A stretch of 64,000 nucleotides of DNA from Sinomonas terrae (GTDB lineage: Bacteria; Actinomycetota; Actinomycetes; Actinomycetales; Micrococcaceae), in assembly GCF_022539255.1 (NCBI RefSeq), contig NZ_JAKZBV010000001.1, positions 2,356,001 to 2,420,000 on the forward strand, written 5' to 3'. This document shows, one piece after another, positions 15,632 through 24,830 of this stretch. Made by a program: the position numbers and the translations under genes. Below the pieces are notes generated by a model that did no database searches, was not told the origin of the DNA, and saw only the letters and a list, made by a program, of their open reading frames with translations. Numbering within the stretch: position 1 is the first letter of the stretch; the number at the start of each line of letters is the position of its first letter.

Positions 15632-17095
15632 TCAGTTGCCGGTCAGCTTCTCGCGAAGCGCGGCAAGAGCCTCGTCCGAGGCGAGCGTGCCGCTCTCCGG
15701 GGCCGGAGCCTCCGAGGAGTAGCTCGTCGGGATGGACTCGCGGCCGGATGCCGCAGCAGCGTCGTCGGCGAGGTGCTGAGCGACCTGCTTCTTGTGGGCC
15801 TCCCAGCGGGCCTGCGCGTCGGCGTACTGCTGCTCCCACGCGGCGCGCTGCGCCTCGTAGCCCTCGAGCCACTCGTTTGAGATCGGGTCGAACCCCTCGG
15901 GGTACTTGTAGTTGCCCTCTTCGTCGTACTCGGCGGCCATGCCGTAGAGCGCCGGGTCGAACTCGGTCGAGTCCGGGTCCACACCCTCGTTGGCCTGCTT
16001 GAGCGACAGCGAGATGCGGCGACGCTCGAGGTCGATGTCGATGACCTTGACAAAGATCTCGTCGCCCACCGAGACAACCTGCTCGGCGAGGTCGACGTGA
16101 CGCTCGGCGAGCTCGGAGATGTGGACGAGACCCTCGATGCCGTCCTCGACGCGAACGAACGCACCGAACGGAACGAGCTTCGTGACCTTGCCGGGAACGA
16201 CCTGGCCGAGCGCGTGGGTACGCGCGAAGGTCTGCCACGGATCTTCCTGAGTCGCCTTGAGCGAGAGCGAGACGCGCTCGCGCTCGAGGTCCACCTCGAG
16301 AACCTCGACCGTGACCTCCTGGCCGACCTCGACAACCTCGGACGGGTGGTCGATGTGCTTCCACGAGAGCTCGGAGACGTGCACGAGGCCGTCGACGCCG
16401 CCGAGATCCACGAACGCACCGAAGTTGACGATCGAGGAGACGACGCCCGTGCGGACCTGGCCCTTCTCGAGCTTGTTGAGGAACGTCGAGCGGACCTCGG
16501 ACTGGGTCTGCTCGAGCCAAGCACGGCGGGAAAGGACCACGTTATTGCGGTTCTTGTCGAGCTCGATGATCTTCGCCTCGAGCTTCTGGCCGATGTACGG
16601 CGCGAGGTCGCGCACGCGGCGCATCTCGACGAGCGAGGCCGGGAGGAAGCCGCGAAGGCCGATGTCGAGGATGAGGCCACCCTTGACCACCTCGATGACG
16701 GTGCCGGTGACGACGCCGTCCTCTTCCTTGATCTTCTCGATGTCGCCCCACGCACGCTCGTACTGCGCGCGCTTCTTCGACAGGATCAGGCGGCCTTCCT
16801 TGTCCTCCTTCGTGAGGACGAGGGCCTCCACCTGGTCGCCGACCGCCACGACCTCACCGGGGTCGACGTCGTGCTTGATGGAAAGCTCACGGGAGGGGAT
16901 GACACCCTCGGTCTTGTACCCGATGTCGAGGAGGACCTCGTCACGGTCGACCTTGACGACAGTGCCCTCGACGAGGTCGCCGTCGTTGAAGTACTTGATG
17001 GTGGCATCGACGGCGGCGAGGAAGTCATCGGCAGAGCCAATGTCGTTGATCGCGACCTGCGGGGTGCCGGACTTCTCGGTGGAGGTGATGGTCAT
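15632..17095 (-). CDS. rpsA: 30S ribosomal protein S1
   Basis: A 487-residue RNA-binding protein of the small ribosomal subunit. Four S1 domains are visible in order: VEGTVVKVDRDEVLLDIGY, VTGTVIEVVKGGLILDIG, VRTGVVSSIVNFGAFVDLGG, and VPGKVTKLVPFGAFVRVEDG. The Glu/Asp-rich linker style and VHISELAERH are typical. Length fits actinobacterial S1 proteins, which have four S1 repeats rather than six. A well-matched TTGACC / TAAACT promoter stands 119 bases upstream of the start, giving a leader of about 110 nt that could carry autoregulation, although no structure is demonstrated. Confidence 0.97.
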   Translation of the reverse strand: MTITSTEKSGTPQVAINDIGSADDFLAAVDATIKYFNDGDLVEGTVVKVDRDEVLLDIGYKTEGVIPSRELSIKHDVDPGEVVAVGDQVEALVLTKEDKEGRLILSKKRAQYERAWGDIEKIKEEDGVVTGTVIEVVKGGLILDIGLRGFLPASLVEMRRVRDLAPYIGQKLEAKIIELDKNRNNVVLSRRAWLEQTQSEVRSTFLNKLEKGQVRTGVVSSIVNFGAFVDLGGVDGLVHVSELSWKHIDHPSEVVEVGQEVTVEVLEVDLERERVSLSLKATQEDPWQTFARTHALGQVVPGKVTKLVPFGAFVRVEDGIEGLVHISELAERHVDLAEQVVSVGDEIFVKVIDIDLERRRISLSLKQANEGVDPDSTEFDPALYGMAAEYDEEGNYKYPEGFDPISNEWLEGYEAQRAAWEQQYADAQARWEAHKKQVAQHLADDAAAASGRESIPTSYSSEAPAPESGTLASDEALAALREKLTGN

Positions 17096-17213
17096 GTAGT
17101 AGGGGCTCCGATGTGGATCGTTAGTCGGTCAGGCAGCCGAGTCCCATGCCACACAGCACAGGCCAGACATCCTGAAAATTGGATTGGAACAGCTGCGCAC
17201 TACGCGCCCACCC

Positions 17214-17243
17214 AGTTTAGTCGGCGCTCTCAAGCCGGGTCAA
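17214..17243 (-). promoter_or_regulatory. Probable rpsA promoter
   Basis: On the minus strand, TTGACC (17243-17238), an 18-nt spacer and TAAACT (17219-17214) match the housekeeping sigma consensus well. Transcription would start near 17207 and give a leader of about 110 nt before the rpsA ATG. This is one of the best -35/-10 pairs I found, as expected for a ribosomal gene. Confidence 0.6.
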
Positions 17244-17295
17244 AGCGAGGCGAGGGCGCAGCAACAACATTGGTCGTCTTGCTGGCAGCGTCCGG

Positions 17296-18261
17296 CTACG
17301 CCGTATGTCCTGGCACGGCAAGACCCGACTGGGAGAGTGTGGTGAACCTGATCCCGCGGCCCAGAAGGGCTGGAAGACCGGCGGCATACCCTGCGGCAGT
17401 TCCCGACCCCGGCTGGTTCATGTGGCTGATGACGATGTCGCCCCGTTCGACGGTCCGCAGCTGGGCGGCCACCTTCCACCCCGGGAAGGTCGCACCTGCG
17501 TCGGCGTTGACGGAGAAGTTGAGCGGGACGAGCCCTGCGGCGGAGGTCGCTGCGGCGGTGACGTCGTCATAGAACGCCGTTCCGGGGCGGAACCAGGGAA
17601 CTGCCGCGCCTGCCAGGGCCGAAACCCGCTGCTCGTTGCCCAGCAGTTCGTCGAGGGCTGCGGCGAGCGAGGCAGTGCCGGGGATTCCGTACGCGCTACG
17701 CCCTGACACCGAGAGCGGGACGTGGGCCGTTCCGTGGTTGCCGATCTCGAAGAGCGGGTCTGCCGCAAGCTCCGCGCTGAGCGACGGGTTCGCCTCGATC
17801 CAGCGCGCGTTGAGGAAGAGCGTCGCGGGGACCTTGAGGCGCCGAAGCGTCTGGATGAGGGCCGAGTCGTACCGCGAGCCGCCGGGGCCGCCGCACGCGT
17901 CGAAGGTGAGGGCAACCGCCGTCGTCGCCGTGCGGGTGACAACGCCTGTCACCGCGAGGCCCCACTGCGTCGGCTTCCGGCCGCGGAACCGTTCCTCGAT
18001 CGCGAGCCGTTCGGCCGCGCTGAGCACGTGCGGCCGCAGCGGCGCGGAGGCGGCCGACGGGGCAGCCGCTGAACGCGGAGCTGCCGGCGGCTCGGGCGTA
18101 GCGGCCCCGGGCTCAGCCATCGTCGTCTCGGCCGCTTGGGATGACCCGCACGCAGTCAGGAGAGCGCCCAAGGACGCCGAGCCCAGTGTGGACAGCACAG
18201 CGCGCCGTGAGGCGTGCGCCATCAAGGAGGGCACGTGCGGCATCAAGGAGGGCATGGGCAC
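17296..18261 (-). CDS. Polysaccharide deacetylase-like lipoprotein (NodB fold)
   Basis: About 321 residues. The N-terminus holds a twin-arginine-like SRRAVLST, a hydrophobic stretch and the lipobox LTAC with Cys38, so a Tat- or Sec-exported lipoprotein is likely. The catalytic part shows TFDACGG where most NodB enzymes have TFDDG, then GNHGTAH (the metal-binding H-x3-H) and WFRPG. This suggests de-N-acetylation of cell-wall or capsular amino sugars at the outer face, although the altered first motif leaves the activity open. The start is uncertain: GTG 18261, ATG 18255, ATG 18243 and ATG 18222 are all in frame, within a duplicated segment. The rpsA gene lies downstream on the same strand. Confidence 0.85.
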   Translation of the reverse strand: MPMPSLMPHVPSLMAHASRRAVLSTLGSASLGALLTACGSSQAAETTMAEPGAATPEPPAAPRSAAAPSAASAPLRPHVLSAAERLAIEERFRGRKPTQWGLAVTGVVTRTATTAVALTFDACGGPGGSRYDSALIQTLRRLKVPATLFLNARWIEANPSLSAELAADPLFEIGNHGTAHVPLSVSGRSAYGIPGTASLAAALDELLGNEQRVSALAGAAVPWFRPGTAFYDDVTAAATSAAGLVPLNFSVNADAGATFPGWKVAAQLRTVERGDIVISHMNQPGSGTAAGYAAGLPALLGRGIRFTTLSQSGLAVPGHTA

Positions 18262-18285
18262 TCCACGGTCCGGTGAGCAGTCCGC

Positions 18286-19581
18286 TCAGAAATGGGTAAG
18301 GCAGTGCGCAGGGCGCTCTACTGCGAACAGCCTCTCCGCCGCGAGGGCGGCGCCGGGGTTCTCCTCGCTGATGCGCCCTGCCTCCCTCAGGGTAGTCGCC
18401 CTGACGCCGCCTACGAACAATGACGCGAGCTCGGCGGCGTCGAGTACGAGATCAGGAGTCTCCCCGTCCGCGCGCGAGACGTTCGCCACCCCTTCGGCGA
18501 CCGTGAGGCGGTACCGGCCAGCGGCCATGCCGAGCCCGTCGACGACGTCGAGAACGAGCGCCCCGTCGACCCCGTAGCGTCGCGCCTCAAGCGCCGCCGG
18601 CACGTCCAGGATCCTCAGCCACAGCATGTCCTGCGCAGCTTCGGCACGAAGTGCGCGCGCGTCGTCGAGCGCCCAGGCAAGGGGATCATCCGCCGGAGCC
18701 TCGCTCCATACGATCCGCCGCACGAGGTCAAGGGAGCCTAGGAAATCCCACAGCGCGAGGTACGCCTCGGGACTGGCAGCGACGAGGTCCCGGACCTCCA
18801 TCGTGTGCGGTTCGTGCTCCCAGCCCTGGAACGCATACGTGACGTAGCCATCTGGCACGCCGTCCACATCGAAGTGCAGCGCGGCCCGGAGCGCCCGGTC
18901 CTCGCCGCCGCCGTCCCGGTCCCACAGCCCCGCCGCAGTGTGGCGGTAGCGATCCTGACGATCGATCGATCCCGGGGTCACGCGGTGGGCTCGCTCGAAA
19001 ACCACAGGCGCGAGGTTCAGGAGGACGCCGGGATCCGCGGCCTCGACCCGGCCGTCCGTGGGAACGGCGAGCTTGAAGCGCGGGCCCGTGGCGACTGTGA
19101 CGCGACGTTCCGCCGTGGCCACCCCGAAGCCGAATCGACGGTAGATGGATGCTTCGGATGCTGTGAGGGCGGCGATCGGAGCGCCGTCGGCCTTCGCCCG
19201 TGCGAGATCCTCGGTCATGAGTCTCCGCAGGATCCCCCTTCGGCGGTGGCTTGTGCGGACGGTGACCGCGGTGACGAGGTGTGCGGGAACGAGCGCCCCA
19301 TAGCCGGCATTGAGCGTCTTGCGGAAGGTCGCGAAAGTCGCGACGGGGACCTCTGGGCCGAACGTGCCGACGGGCACGGGGCCGGGCTGATAGACCCCGG
19401 TGAGCTCGCGTCCGTCGGCGACAAACGCAGCCGCCGTCCTGGCAATCAAGTCCTCCGGACGGCGCTTTTCGTAGAAGCCGGCGCCGACTGCCCTGATCCA
19501 TTCCCGGGTCTGGCCGTAGCCTTCCTCGCCCTGCCGCGACGGTCGGAACCGCCGCAGCTCATAGTCGCCGGCGATTGCCAT
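18286..19581 (-). CDS. Eis-like GNAT N-acetyltransferase
   Basis: A 431-residue protein with the Eis layout: an N-terminal GNAT domain with the acetyl-CoA motif VTAVTVRTSHRRRGILRRL (V-x-x-x-x-R-R-R-G-I), a second degenerate GNAT domain, and a C-terminal sterol-carrier-like domain. It ends in HCLTHF; Eis enzymes place the C-terminal carboxylate in the active site as general base, so the intact terminal Phe is notable. Tyr in the YRRFGFGVA segment matches the catalytic Tyr region. Eis enzymes acetylate aminoglycosides and protein lysines, but the substrate of chromosomal paralogues is usually unknown. Its ATG overlaps the polA stop (TGATG). Confidence 0.85.
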   Translation of the reverse strand: MAIAGDYELRRFRPSRQGEEGYGQTREWIRAVGAGFYEKRRPEDLIARTAAAFVADGRELTGVYQPGPVPVGTFGPEVPVATFATFRKTLNAGYGALVPAHLVTAVTVRTSHRRRGILRRLMTEDLARAKADGAPIAALTASEASIYRRFGFGVATAERRVTVATGPRFKLAVPTDGRVEAADPGVLLNLAPVVFERAHRVTPGSIDRQDRYRHTAAGLWDRDGGGEDRALRAALHFDVDGVPDGYVTYAFQGWEHEPHTMEVRDLVAASPEAYLALWDFLGSLDLVRRIVWSEAPADDPLAWALDDARALRAEAAQDMLWLRILDVPAALEARRYGVDGALVLDVVDGLGMAAGRYRLTVAEGVANVSRADGETPDLVLDAAELASLFVGGVRATTLREAGRISEENPGAALAAERLFAVERPAHCLTHF

Positions 19582-22298
19582 CAGTGCCCGGCTTCGTTCC
19601 AGGTCCGCCCCACGCCGACCTGCACGTCGAGGGGCACCGAGAGCTCGGCCGCCGAGCCCATGCGTTCCACCACGACCTCGCGGACCGCGGCCTCTTCCCC
19701 GGGCGCGACCTCCACCACGAGCTCGTCGTGGATCTGGAGCAGGAGCCGCGAACCCAGTCCGCGCGCCTCGAGCTCGTGCTCGACGCCCAGCATCGCGAGC
19801 TTGATGATGTCGGCCGCAGAGCCCTGGATCGGCGAGTTGAGCGCGACGCGCTCCGCAACCTCGCGACGTGCCCGGTCCGTGCTGTTGAGGTCCGGGAGGT
19901 ACCGGCGGCGCCCGAAGATCGTCGACGTGTAGCCGTCCTTGCGAGCCTGCTCGACGACGCCCCGGAGGTAGTCGCGCACCCCGCCGAACCGGTCGAAGTA
20001 GTCCTTCATGAGGGTCCGCGCCTCGTCGACGGAGATGTCGAGCTGCTTCGAGAGCCCGAACGAGGTGAGCCCGTAGGCGAGGCCGTAGGACATCGCCTTG
20101 ACCTTCGCGCGCATCTCGGAGCTCACCTCGGCAGGCGCTACGTGGAAGATCCGCGAGCCCACGAAGCGGTGAAGGTCCTCGCCCTCCCGGTATGCCTGGA
20201 TGAGGCCCGCGTCATTCGAGAGGTGCGCCATGATGCGCATCTCGATCTGCGAGTAGTCAGCCGAGAGGAGCGATTCATAGCCCTCGCCGACCACGAATAC
20301 GTCGCGGACGCGACGCCCTTCCTCCGAACGGATCGGGATGTTCTGAAGGTTCGGGTTGTTCGAGGAGAGGCGGCCGGTCGCGGCGATGTTCTGCGCGTAG
20401 GTGGTGTGGATTCGCGCATCGGACGTCACGGACTTCTTGAGCGTCTCGACCATCTGCCGGAGCTTGCTCGACTCGCGGTGCGCCATGAGCCCCTCGAGGA
20501 ACGGGTGCCCCGTCTTGTCGAGCAGGTCCTTGAGCGAGGCAGCGTCCGTCGTGTAGCCGGTCTTGATCTTCTTCGTCTTGGGCAGCTCGAGCTCGTCGAA
20601 GAGGACCGTCTGGAGCTGCTTGGGCGAACCCAGGTTCACCTCGTGGCCGATCGCTGCGTAAGCCCGCCCGGCCGCCTCTTCGCTCGCGCGGCCTAGATCG
20701 TCCATGAGGGCGTCGATCTGCTCCTTCGAAACGGCGATCCCGGCCCACTCCATGTCGAGCAGCACTCTGGCGAGTGGGAGCTCCATCTCCGCGAGCAGCG
20801 AGGCCGCGCCCACCTCGGTGAGCCGCGGGGCGAAGTCCGCACTGAGGGCCCGAACGACGGCCGCCTCCCGCACGAGCGACGCCGCCGCCTCGTCGTCCCC
20901 GCCGAGGGAGAGGGCGAGCTGACCGCTCGCGGGGGCCGGCCCGAGCTGGATGTCGAGGTGGTGCTGAGCCAGATCGCCCAGGGCGTAGCTCCGCCGGTCC
21001 GGTTCAATGAGATACCCCGAGATCGAGACGTCGTCGACGACCCCCTCGAGCTCGACCCCAAGCGCTCGGAGCGCCTTCGCGGACTCCTTGTACTCATGGA
21101 TCGCCTTCGGAACCCCCGAATCGGCGAGCCATTCCGCGAGCGGTGCGGGGAACACGCCGTCGACCGCCACGTAGACGGCCTCGCCATGCGAGGCGAGGGC
21201 GAGGGCGGTCGCCTCCTGCCGCTCCCCCGCCTGCTCCGCGCGGATCGCTACGGCGACGGGCACCTCGCCCGCGGCGCTTGCGAGGCGTGCGAGCGCTGCG
21301 GGGAGCGCGGCCTCGTCAGGCCGCGTGAACTCCGGTACCTCGAAGACCTCGGTACCAGTGGCCTCGGGCTCGGTAGCGAAGATCTCGTACACGCGGGCAC
21401 GGAGGTTCTTGAACTCGAGTTCGTCGAAGAGCGACTCGACCGCGGCGGGATCGGGCTCGGGCGAGGCCAGCTCGTCGAGTGCGAGTGGGAGTTCGAGGTC
21501 CGTGATGAGCCGGTTGAGGCGCCGGTTCCGCTCGACGGACTCGACGTGCTCGCGGAGGCTCTCCCCCGCCTTGCCCTTGATCTCGCCAGCATGCGCGAGA
21601 ACGCCCTCGAGACCGTCGTACTGCGCGATCCACTTCGCGGCGGTCTTCGGGCCGACGCCGGGAACCCCAGGAAGGTTGTCCGCGGACTCCCCCACGAGCG
21701 CGGCGAGATCCGGGTAGCGCGCCGGCGGGACGAGGTACTTCTCCTCGATGGCCGTCGCGTCCATGCGCGGAATGTCGCTCACGCCCTTGCGCGGGTAGAG
21801 GACGGAGACACGGTCGTTGACGAGCTGGAACGTGTCGCGATCACCTGAGACGAGGTAGACCTCCATCCCCGCTTCGGCTCCCTGCGAGGCCAGGGTGGCG
21901 AGGATGTCGTCAGCCTCGTAGCCGGGGAGCTCGAGCGTCCGGATGCCGAGCGCCTGCATGACGCGCTTGATGAGGTCGATCTGGCCGCGGAACTCGGACG
22001 GCGTCTCGTTCCGGCCGCCCTTGTACTCGCTGTATTCGGCCTTGCGGTGAGTCGTCTCGTCGCTCACGTCGAACGCGACCGCAACGTGCGTCGGCTTCTG
22101 GTCGCGCATGAGGTTGATGAGCATCGAGGTGAAACCGTGGACGGCGTTCGTGTGCTGCCCCTCGGAGTTCCGGAAGCTCTCTGCCGGCAGGGCGAAGAAG
22201 GCACGGAAGGCCATGGAATGCCCGTCGACGACGAGGAGCCGGTGCGGCTCCCCCTGGGGATCGAGGACGACGGTCTCGGCTTTGCTCGTTTGACTCAC
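19581..22298 (-). CDS. polA: DNA polymerase I
   Basis: A 905-residue family A polymerase used for gap filling after excision repair and for Okazaki fragment maturation. The N-terminal 5'-3' nuclease domain is clear (LLVVDGHSMAFRAFFAL, then GYEADDILATLA and GVGPKTAAKW). The middle 3'-5' exonuclease domain is degenerate: the site of the usual D-x-E pair reads VAIRAE, so proofreading is probably absent, as in other actinobacteria. The polymerase motifs are intact: DYSQIEMRIMAHLS (A), KAMSYGLAYGLTSFGL (B) and IHDELVVEV (C). The GTG at 22298 is preferred; TAGGCT ends 7 nt before it, and a longer frame would overlap the divergent thioesterase gene. Confidence 0.96.
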   Translation of the reverse strand: MSQTSKAETVVLDPQGEPHRLLVVDGHSMAFRAFFALPAESFRNSEGQHTNAVHGFTSMLINLMRDQKPTHVAVAFDVSDETTHRKAEYSEYKGGRNETPSEFRGQIDLIKRVMQALGIRTLELPGYEADDILATLASQGAEAGMEVYLVSGDRDTFQLVNDRVSVLYPRKGVSDIPRMDATAIEEKYLVPPARYPDLAALVGESADNLPGVPGVGPKTAAKWIAQYDGLEGVLAHAGEIKGKAGESLREHVESVERNRRLNRLITDLELPLALDELASPEPDPAAVESLFDELEFKNLRARVYEIFATEPEATGTEVFEVPEFTRPDEAALPAALARLASAAGEVPVAVAIRAEQAGERQEATALALASHGEAVYVAVDGVFPAPLAEWLADSGVPKAIHEYKESAKALRALGVELEGVVDDVSISGYLIEPDRRSYALGDLAQHHLDIQLGPAPASGQLALSLGGDDEAAASLVREAAVVRALSADFAPRLTEVGAASLLAEMELPLARVLLDMEWAGIAVSKEQIDALMDDLGRASEEAAGRAYAAIGHEVNLGSPKQLQTVLFDELELPKTKKIKTGYTTDAASLKDLLDKTGHPFLEGLMAHRESSKLRQMVETLKKSVTSDARIHTTYAQNIAATGRLSSNNPNLQNIPIRSEEGRRVRDVFVVGEGYESLLSADYSQIEMRIMAHLSNDAGLIQAYREGEDLHRFVGSRIFHVAPAEVSSEMRAKVKAMSYGLAYGLTSFGLSKQLDISVDEARTLMKDYFDRFGGVRDYLRGVVEQARKDGYTSTIFGRRRYLPDLNSTDRARREVAERVALNSPIQGSAADIIKLAMLGVEHELEARGLGSRLLLQIHDELVVEVAPGEEAAVREVVVERMGSAAELSVPLDVQVGVGRTWNEAGH

Positions 22299-22317
22299 GG
22301 GTGCCAGCCTAGTGGGC

Positions 22318-22845
22318 ATGCACGCGAAAGACACTCGCAGCGGCTCGCCCCTGACAGGCTCCCCGATCCGCGCACTCCCGGGCAACTACGAGCAGGAGCT
22401 GGCGGACGCGCACGTCCCTGACCACATCCGCCCCTGGCTCGCCGAAAGCGGGGTCGGGGCCCTCGTCGTGAAGCTCGGGATCGTGTTCGAGGAGCTCAGC
22501 GCTGAGCGCTCGGTCGCGACCATGCCGGTCGAGGGGAACACCCAGATCGCCGGGATCCTGCACGGCGGAGCGAGCGCAGCCCTCGCGGAAACCCTCGGCT
22601 CGTTCTCCGCGACCCTGCATGCGGGTCCCGGGAAGATCGCGATGGGGATCGACCTCAACGCGACACACCACCGCCCGGCGTCCACTGGTGTGGTGCGCGG
22701 CGTGTGCACCGCGATTCACCTTGGCCGCACGACGACGTCCCACGAGATCGTCATCAAGGACGAGTCGGGGCGCAGGCTCTGCACGGCGAGGATCACGAAT
22801 CTCCTTCGCAATCTGCCGCAGGAGGTCGCTCAGGCGGCCCGGTAG
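22318..22845 (+). CDS. Hotdog-fold thioesterase (PaaI family)
   Basis: A 175-residue hotdog-fold protein. The signature GILHGGASAALAETLGSF and the following GIDLNATHHRPA match the PaaI/YdiI-type acyl-CoA thioesterases, which form tetramers and hydrolyse small aromatic or hydroxylated acyl-CoAs. The substrate is not readable. The ATG at 22318 lies 19 bp from the polA start on the other strand; an in-frame GTG at 22312 is an alternative. The 3' end overlaps the convergent DHFR-fold gene by 16 bp. Confidence 0.88.
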   Translation: MHAKDTRSGSPLTGSPIRALPGNYEQELADAHVPDHIRPWLAESGVGALVVKLGIVFEELSAERSVATMPVEGNTQIAGILHGGASAALAETLGSFSATLHAGPGKIAMGIDLNATHHRPASTGVVRGVCTAIHLGRTTTSHEIVIKDESGRRLCTARITNLLRNLPQEVAQAAR

Positions 22846-23369
22846 TCGAGCTCGACCGTCCCGTCCCGCTGGGTGATGCCCTCGAGCCGGAAGTCCTTGG
22901 GGGTGGCGAGCGCCCGAGAGCCGAAGAGGGGCACCCCACCGCCGAGCGCCACGGGCACGAGGGTCACGACGACGCGATCCACGAGGCCCGCGGCCAGGAA
23001 CTGCCCAGCGAGGTTTCCGCCGCCTACGATGTAGACGTCCTTCTCCCCCGCGTCCCGACGGAGTTCCGCGGCGAACTCCGTCACGGCCCCGCGCACGACG
23101 ACGACGTCGGCGCCGTCGTCGGCTGTGTGCTCATGGTGGCTGAAGACCCAGCAGGGTGTCTTGTAGGACCACTCGCCGGGATGGTGCTCCCGGATCCACT
23201 CGTAGGTCTCGCCGCCCATGGCGACGCAGCCCACGCCGCGCTCGAACGTGCGATACGACTCGCCGAGCCCCTCGACGTCGTCGAACTTCTCAAGCCACGC
23301 CAGCCCTCCGCCGTCCTGCGCGATATAGCCGTCCAGGCTGGCCCCCACGTAGTACACGAACTCCGCCAT
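22830..23369 (-). CDS. Dihydrofolate reductase-fold protein (RibD C-terminal-like)
   Basis: A 179-residue protein of the DHFR / RibD-C superfamily. The start (VYYVGASLDGYIA), the segment MGGETYEW, and VYIVGGGNLAGQFLAAGLVDR fit the YyaP/YwjB-type stand-alone reductases found widely in bacteria. NAD(P)H binding is expected; the substrate is not known. The ATG at 23369 is chosen since the conserved fold starts right after it, and TAAGCT lies 7 nt upstream. It is separate from the true RibD reductase at 46252-47367. Confidence 0.87.
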   Translation of the reverse strand: MAEFVYYVGASLDGYIAQDGGGLAWLEKFDDVEGLGESYRTFERGVGCVAMGGETYEWIREHHPGEWSYKTPCWVFSHHEHTADDGADVVVVRGAVTEFAAELRRDAGEKDVYIVGGGNLAGQFLAAGLVDRVVVTLVPVALGGGVPLFGSRALATPKDFRLEGITQRDGTVELDYRAA

Positions 23370-23409
23370 GCGCCTCAGCTTAGACCGATCGGGCCCGCGG
23401 AGGTCAGCA

Positions 23410-23631
23410 TCAGTGGAAGTACGGCACGATGAGGTACACACCGAACAGGACCGCAACCCCGGACAGCACGTAGCAGGCGCGGCTTGCCGCAGCGAGAACG
23501 CCGCGCGCCGACCGCCGCGGGTCCTCGCTCTCGGCTCGCAGCCGGATGCCGAGTGCAAAGAACAGCACGATGCACCCCGCGCCGAGCACGGTGGCAATGG
23601 CGACGACGGCGAACGCTCCCCAGGCGATCAA
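23410..23631 (-). CDS. Small two-helix membrane protein downstream of Pit transporter
   Basis: A 73-residue protein with two predicted membrane segments: roughly residues 3-30 (AWGAFAVVAIATVLGAGCIV) and 50-70 (ACYVLSGVAVLFGVYLIV), joined by a charged loop (RLRAESEDPRRSARG). Its ATG overlaps the end of the phosphate transporter gene by four bases (ATGA), so it is probably translated with it and may be an accessory subunit. I recognise no family and assign no function. Confidence 0.75.
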   Translation of the reverse strand: MIAWGAFAVVAIATVLGAGCIVLFFALGIRLRAESEDPRRSARGVLAAASRACYVLSGVAVLFGVYLIVPYFH

Positions 23632-24830
23632 CGGGCGCCTCCCTTCTGAGTGCGCTTGCGGGGCGGGAAGCTCACTGCCTCGCCAGCTTCCTCCACCTCG
23701 ACGACATCATTGTGGCCGACACGCTGGCGCCTGCTGATCGCGAACATCCACACGATGGACGCGACGCCGACGACCGCGATGATGATCACGCCAACGGGCC
23801 CGACGCCGATCACGAGGGCCGCAAGGCCGCCGACGACGGCGGCGGCGGGCAGGGTGAGGATCCAGCCCACGGCGATGCGCCCGGCCGTTCCCCACCGGAT
23901 CGACGTGCCCCGGCGGCCGAGCCCGGAGCCGATCACCGAGCCGCTCGTCACCTGGGTCGTCGAGAGCGCGAAGCCGAGGTGGGAGGAGGCGAGGATGGCA
24001 GCTGCCGTGCTCGATTCGGAGGAGAAGCCCTGCGCCGGTCGGACTTCGGTGAGTCCGGTTCCGACGGTGCGGATGATCCGCCAGCCGCCCGCGTAGGTGC
24101 CGAGCCCAATGGCGGTCGCGCAGGCGAGGATCACCCACCACTGCGGCGAACTGCCCGGCGTCTGGGCACCCGCGGCGATGAGGACGAGGGTGATGACGCC
24201 CATGGTCTTCTGGGCGTCGTTCGTGCCGTGGGACAGCGCGACGAGGCTCGATGTGAAGATCTGTCCGATGCGGAAGCCGCCGCGGCCCTGATGGAGCTTC
24301 TCGCCGGAGCCCGGATCCCGTCTGGCCGTCACGAGATACGCGATGCGGGTGCAGATCCAGGCGGAGAGCCCTGCGATGATCGGCGCCGCGACGGCTGGGA
24401 TGATGACCTTCGACACGATGCTCGGGAAGTTCACCGACGAGACGCCGATGCCGACGATCGCCGCGCCGATGAGGCCACCGAACAAGGCGTGCGAGGAGCT
24501 TGAGGGCAGGCCCCGCAGCCAGGTGAACATATTCCACACGATGGCGCCGATGAGGCCTGCGAAGATGATTTCCGGAGTGATATGCACCCCCGGCGAGCCC
24601 TCACGGATGATGCCGCTCGAGATGGTCTTGGCCACCTCCGTCGAGAGGAACGCGCCGACCAGATTGAGCACCGCGGCGAGGGCGACGGCCGGCCGAGGCT
24701 TGATCGCGCCCGTAGCGATGGGCGTCGCCATGGCATTGGCGGTGTCGTGGAAGCCGTTCGTGAAGTCGAAGAAGAGCGCCAGTGCGATGACAAGCGCGAT
24801 CATGGCGGTGATATCCACCCAGATTCCCAT
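23628..24830 (-). CDS. pit: Inorganic phosphate transporter, PiT family
   Basis: A 400-residue membrane protein with about ten hydrophobic segments. The PiT signature GFHDTANAMATPIATGAI near the N-terminus and its internal repeat SHGTNDAQKTMGVIT in the second half are diagnostic of low-affinity, cation-coupled phosphate uptake at the plasma membrane. Many bacterial pit genes are preceded by a PhoU-like DUF47 gene; none is here. The gene is followed by the small membrane protein with an ATGA overlap. Upstream lies tRNA-Leu, on the same strand. Confidence 0.93.
   Translation of the reverse strand: MGIWVDITAMIALVIALALFFDFTNGFHDTANAMATPIATGAIKPRPAVALAAVLNLVGAFLSTEVAKTISSGIIREGSPGVHITPEIIFAGLIGAIVWNMFTWLRGLPSSSSHALFGGLIGAAIVGIGVSSVNFPSIVSKVIIPAVAAPIIAGLSAWICTRIAYLVTARRDPGSGEKLHQGRGGFRIGQIFTSSLVALSHGTNDAQKTMGVITLVLIAAGAQTPGSSPQWWVILACATAIGLGTYAGGWRIIRTVGTGLTEVRPAQGFSSESSTAAAILASSHLGFALSTTQVTSGSVIGSGLGRRGTSIRWGTAGRIAVGWILTLPAAAVVGGLAALVIGVGPVGVIIIAVVGVASIVWMFAISRRQRVGHNDVVEVEEAGEAVSFPPRKRTQKGGAR

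Noticed and set aside
22830..23597. Longer start for the DHFR-like gene at 23597
   Set aside because: The extra 76 residues are Arg/Ser/Cys-rich, overlap the small membrane-protein gene, and precede the true family start at 23369.
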